64,000 nucleotides of DNA from Maylandia zebra (Eukaryota > Chordata > Actinopteri > Cichliformes > Cichlidae), in contig NC_135185.1 of assembly GCF_041146795.1 (NCBI RefSeq), positions 23,394,529 to 23,458,528 on the forward strand, written 5' to 3'. Below are positions 63,018 through 64,000 of the stretch, piece by piece (the stretch's first letter is position 1; each line of letters opens with the position of its first letter). Under the pieces are notes generated by a model that did no database searches, was not told the DNA's origin, and worked only from the letters and a program-made list of their open reading frames with translations. The position numbers and the translations under genes are program-made.

Positions 63018-64000
63018 GAATTCACACCTGCTGTCACTTCTGCTGGGGGATCTAATTGCTGCCACTTACTTCTCTTTACTTTTATTTATTTATGTATGTA
63101 TTTATTTATTTTTTCTCTTTGTCTACCACAAAAGCAAAACGGGATGCTCACGCAAAGCGAAAGTCACTGTTCAGCGAAGTCTCGAAAGCCTGCCCTTCAA
63201 ATTGGTGCGTCTGATCAGATCCACAGCTGTGGCGGAGCATTTATGCGAGAGGCGTGTACTCGAGCAGCCAGAGACACACCTCTCCTCAGCACGAGCCAAA
63301 AATCCTCAATGGCAGCTCATTAACGACAAGAGCCAATCAGAGCACAGGCTGACTGGAGCTCATCCAGCCTCCAGCCCTGATGACGGCAAACGCGGCTGAA
63401 CCAGCTCATTGGGGACGGGCGAAGAGATGCTGCGCGATGATTTGCAGTCTCTAAGGCAACTAAATGACAGCTTTACCTCCCCTTGAATGACAAAAGCACT
63501 CCAATTCGCCCGCTAGTTTATTCGTGACATTTATCCAAATGAGGAGGAAAGAAAGGCTCATTCATAAATATATTCCAAGGGCAAGTCAATGTCTGTAGAC
63601 TTCGGCAACAACGCAGGATGGTATTTATTTATTTATTTTGCAAGCCTTTACTGTGTTATATCATAGAATGCAAGCACAAGATGACCACAGATTATTATCA
63701 AATTATTGTCAGCGGATTTTGTTTTCCATGACCTCACCATGCTTATTCTGTGTTTTTGGTCAATATCACATAGTCGACCTTCATACCTCACAGAATGCCT
63801 ATTTGCGTTTTCCGAGCACGCCATGTACTGTACATTTATTTCAGAAAGAGCAGGTGCACTCTTCAGGGGCTGGTGATATAATGCAGGTAGGACTCCACTG
63901 CCCCCTTGTGACCAACTAAAAACAAGTTTGATTTGTTGCCCCACTCATTCAAAACACTTTGAAATAAATGCCTTTATGATACAGCAATTAGTATCTACAA
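63018..64000 (-). promoter_or_regulatory. lbh: lbh 5' UTR and promoter flank
   Basis: Upstream of the lbh start on the minus strand. It has an AT-rich TTTATTTATT block at about 63082-63112 and a GC-richer zone (63150-63420). Within that zone are an inverted CCAAT box (CCAATCAGAG on the plus strand near 63334) and another ATTGG on the plus strand near 63408. The start site is not determined. Confidence 0.45.

Overview
The window looks like teleost nuclear DNA, most likely from a percomorph and perhaps cichlid-like. The vertebrate genes are split by AT-rich introns with canonical GT/AG sites. Fish-type repeats are dense: tRNA-headed SINEs, Tc1, hAT, a DIRS element and R2/R4-like LINE debris. 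No prokaryotic, viral or CRISPR feature was seen.

Layout, left to right. (1) 117-12912, minus strand: the 5' part of plb1 (membrane-associated phospholipase B1). 39 coding exons and 905 codons are resolved with every splice phase consistent. They hold a signal peptide, one decayed lipase repeat, one complete lipase repeat and most of a third; the gene continues off the left edge. A deleted Tc1 copy sits in one intron. (2) 14.5-19.0 kb: a repeat cluster. An R4/R2-like LINE remnant was hit by a SINE (13-bp target duplication) that itself received a 1.3-kb inverted-repeat element, by a solo LTR (5-bp duplication TAGTG), and by a second SINE (5-bp duplication). (3) 19.2-23.3 kb, plus strand: ypel5, with a noncoding first exon, two coding exons and a long 3' UTR. 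(4) 25.4-31.4 kb, minus strand: lclat1, five coding exons and 385 codons. (5) 32.7-40.5 kb: a decayed hAT-like repeat split by a nearly full-length 6-kb DIRS tyrosine-recombinase retrotransposon that retains both inverted terminal repeats and its internal complementary region. (6) 40.9-47 kb: SINE, hAT, LINE-tail and microsatellite debris. (7) About 48-48.55 kb: a CpG-enriched, promoter-like stretch with splice donors on both strands. (8) 55.65-63.02 kb, minus strand: lbh, three coding exons and 117 codons, with a 3' UTR reaching about 53.9 kb.

The host genes share no single pathway. plb1 is a secreted or brush-border lipase, lclat1 an ER/mitochondria-associated lysophospholipid acyltransferase, ypel5 a zinc-binding adaptor and lbh a transcriptional cofactor. 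ypel5, lclat1 and lbh are also neighbours on human 2p23 (recalled, not searched), so this is a conserved block with local reordering.

The most interesting material is the DIRS element. Its termini and ICR are legible at base level, its gag-like frame has a single internal stop, and its 1153-codon pol frame appears to be an accidental RT/RNase H-recombinase fusion across a T-homopolymer frameshift. The first plb1 lipase repeat has visibly lost its catalytic blocks. No clearly new biological system was found.
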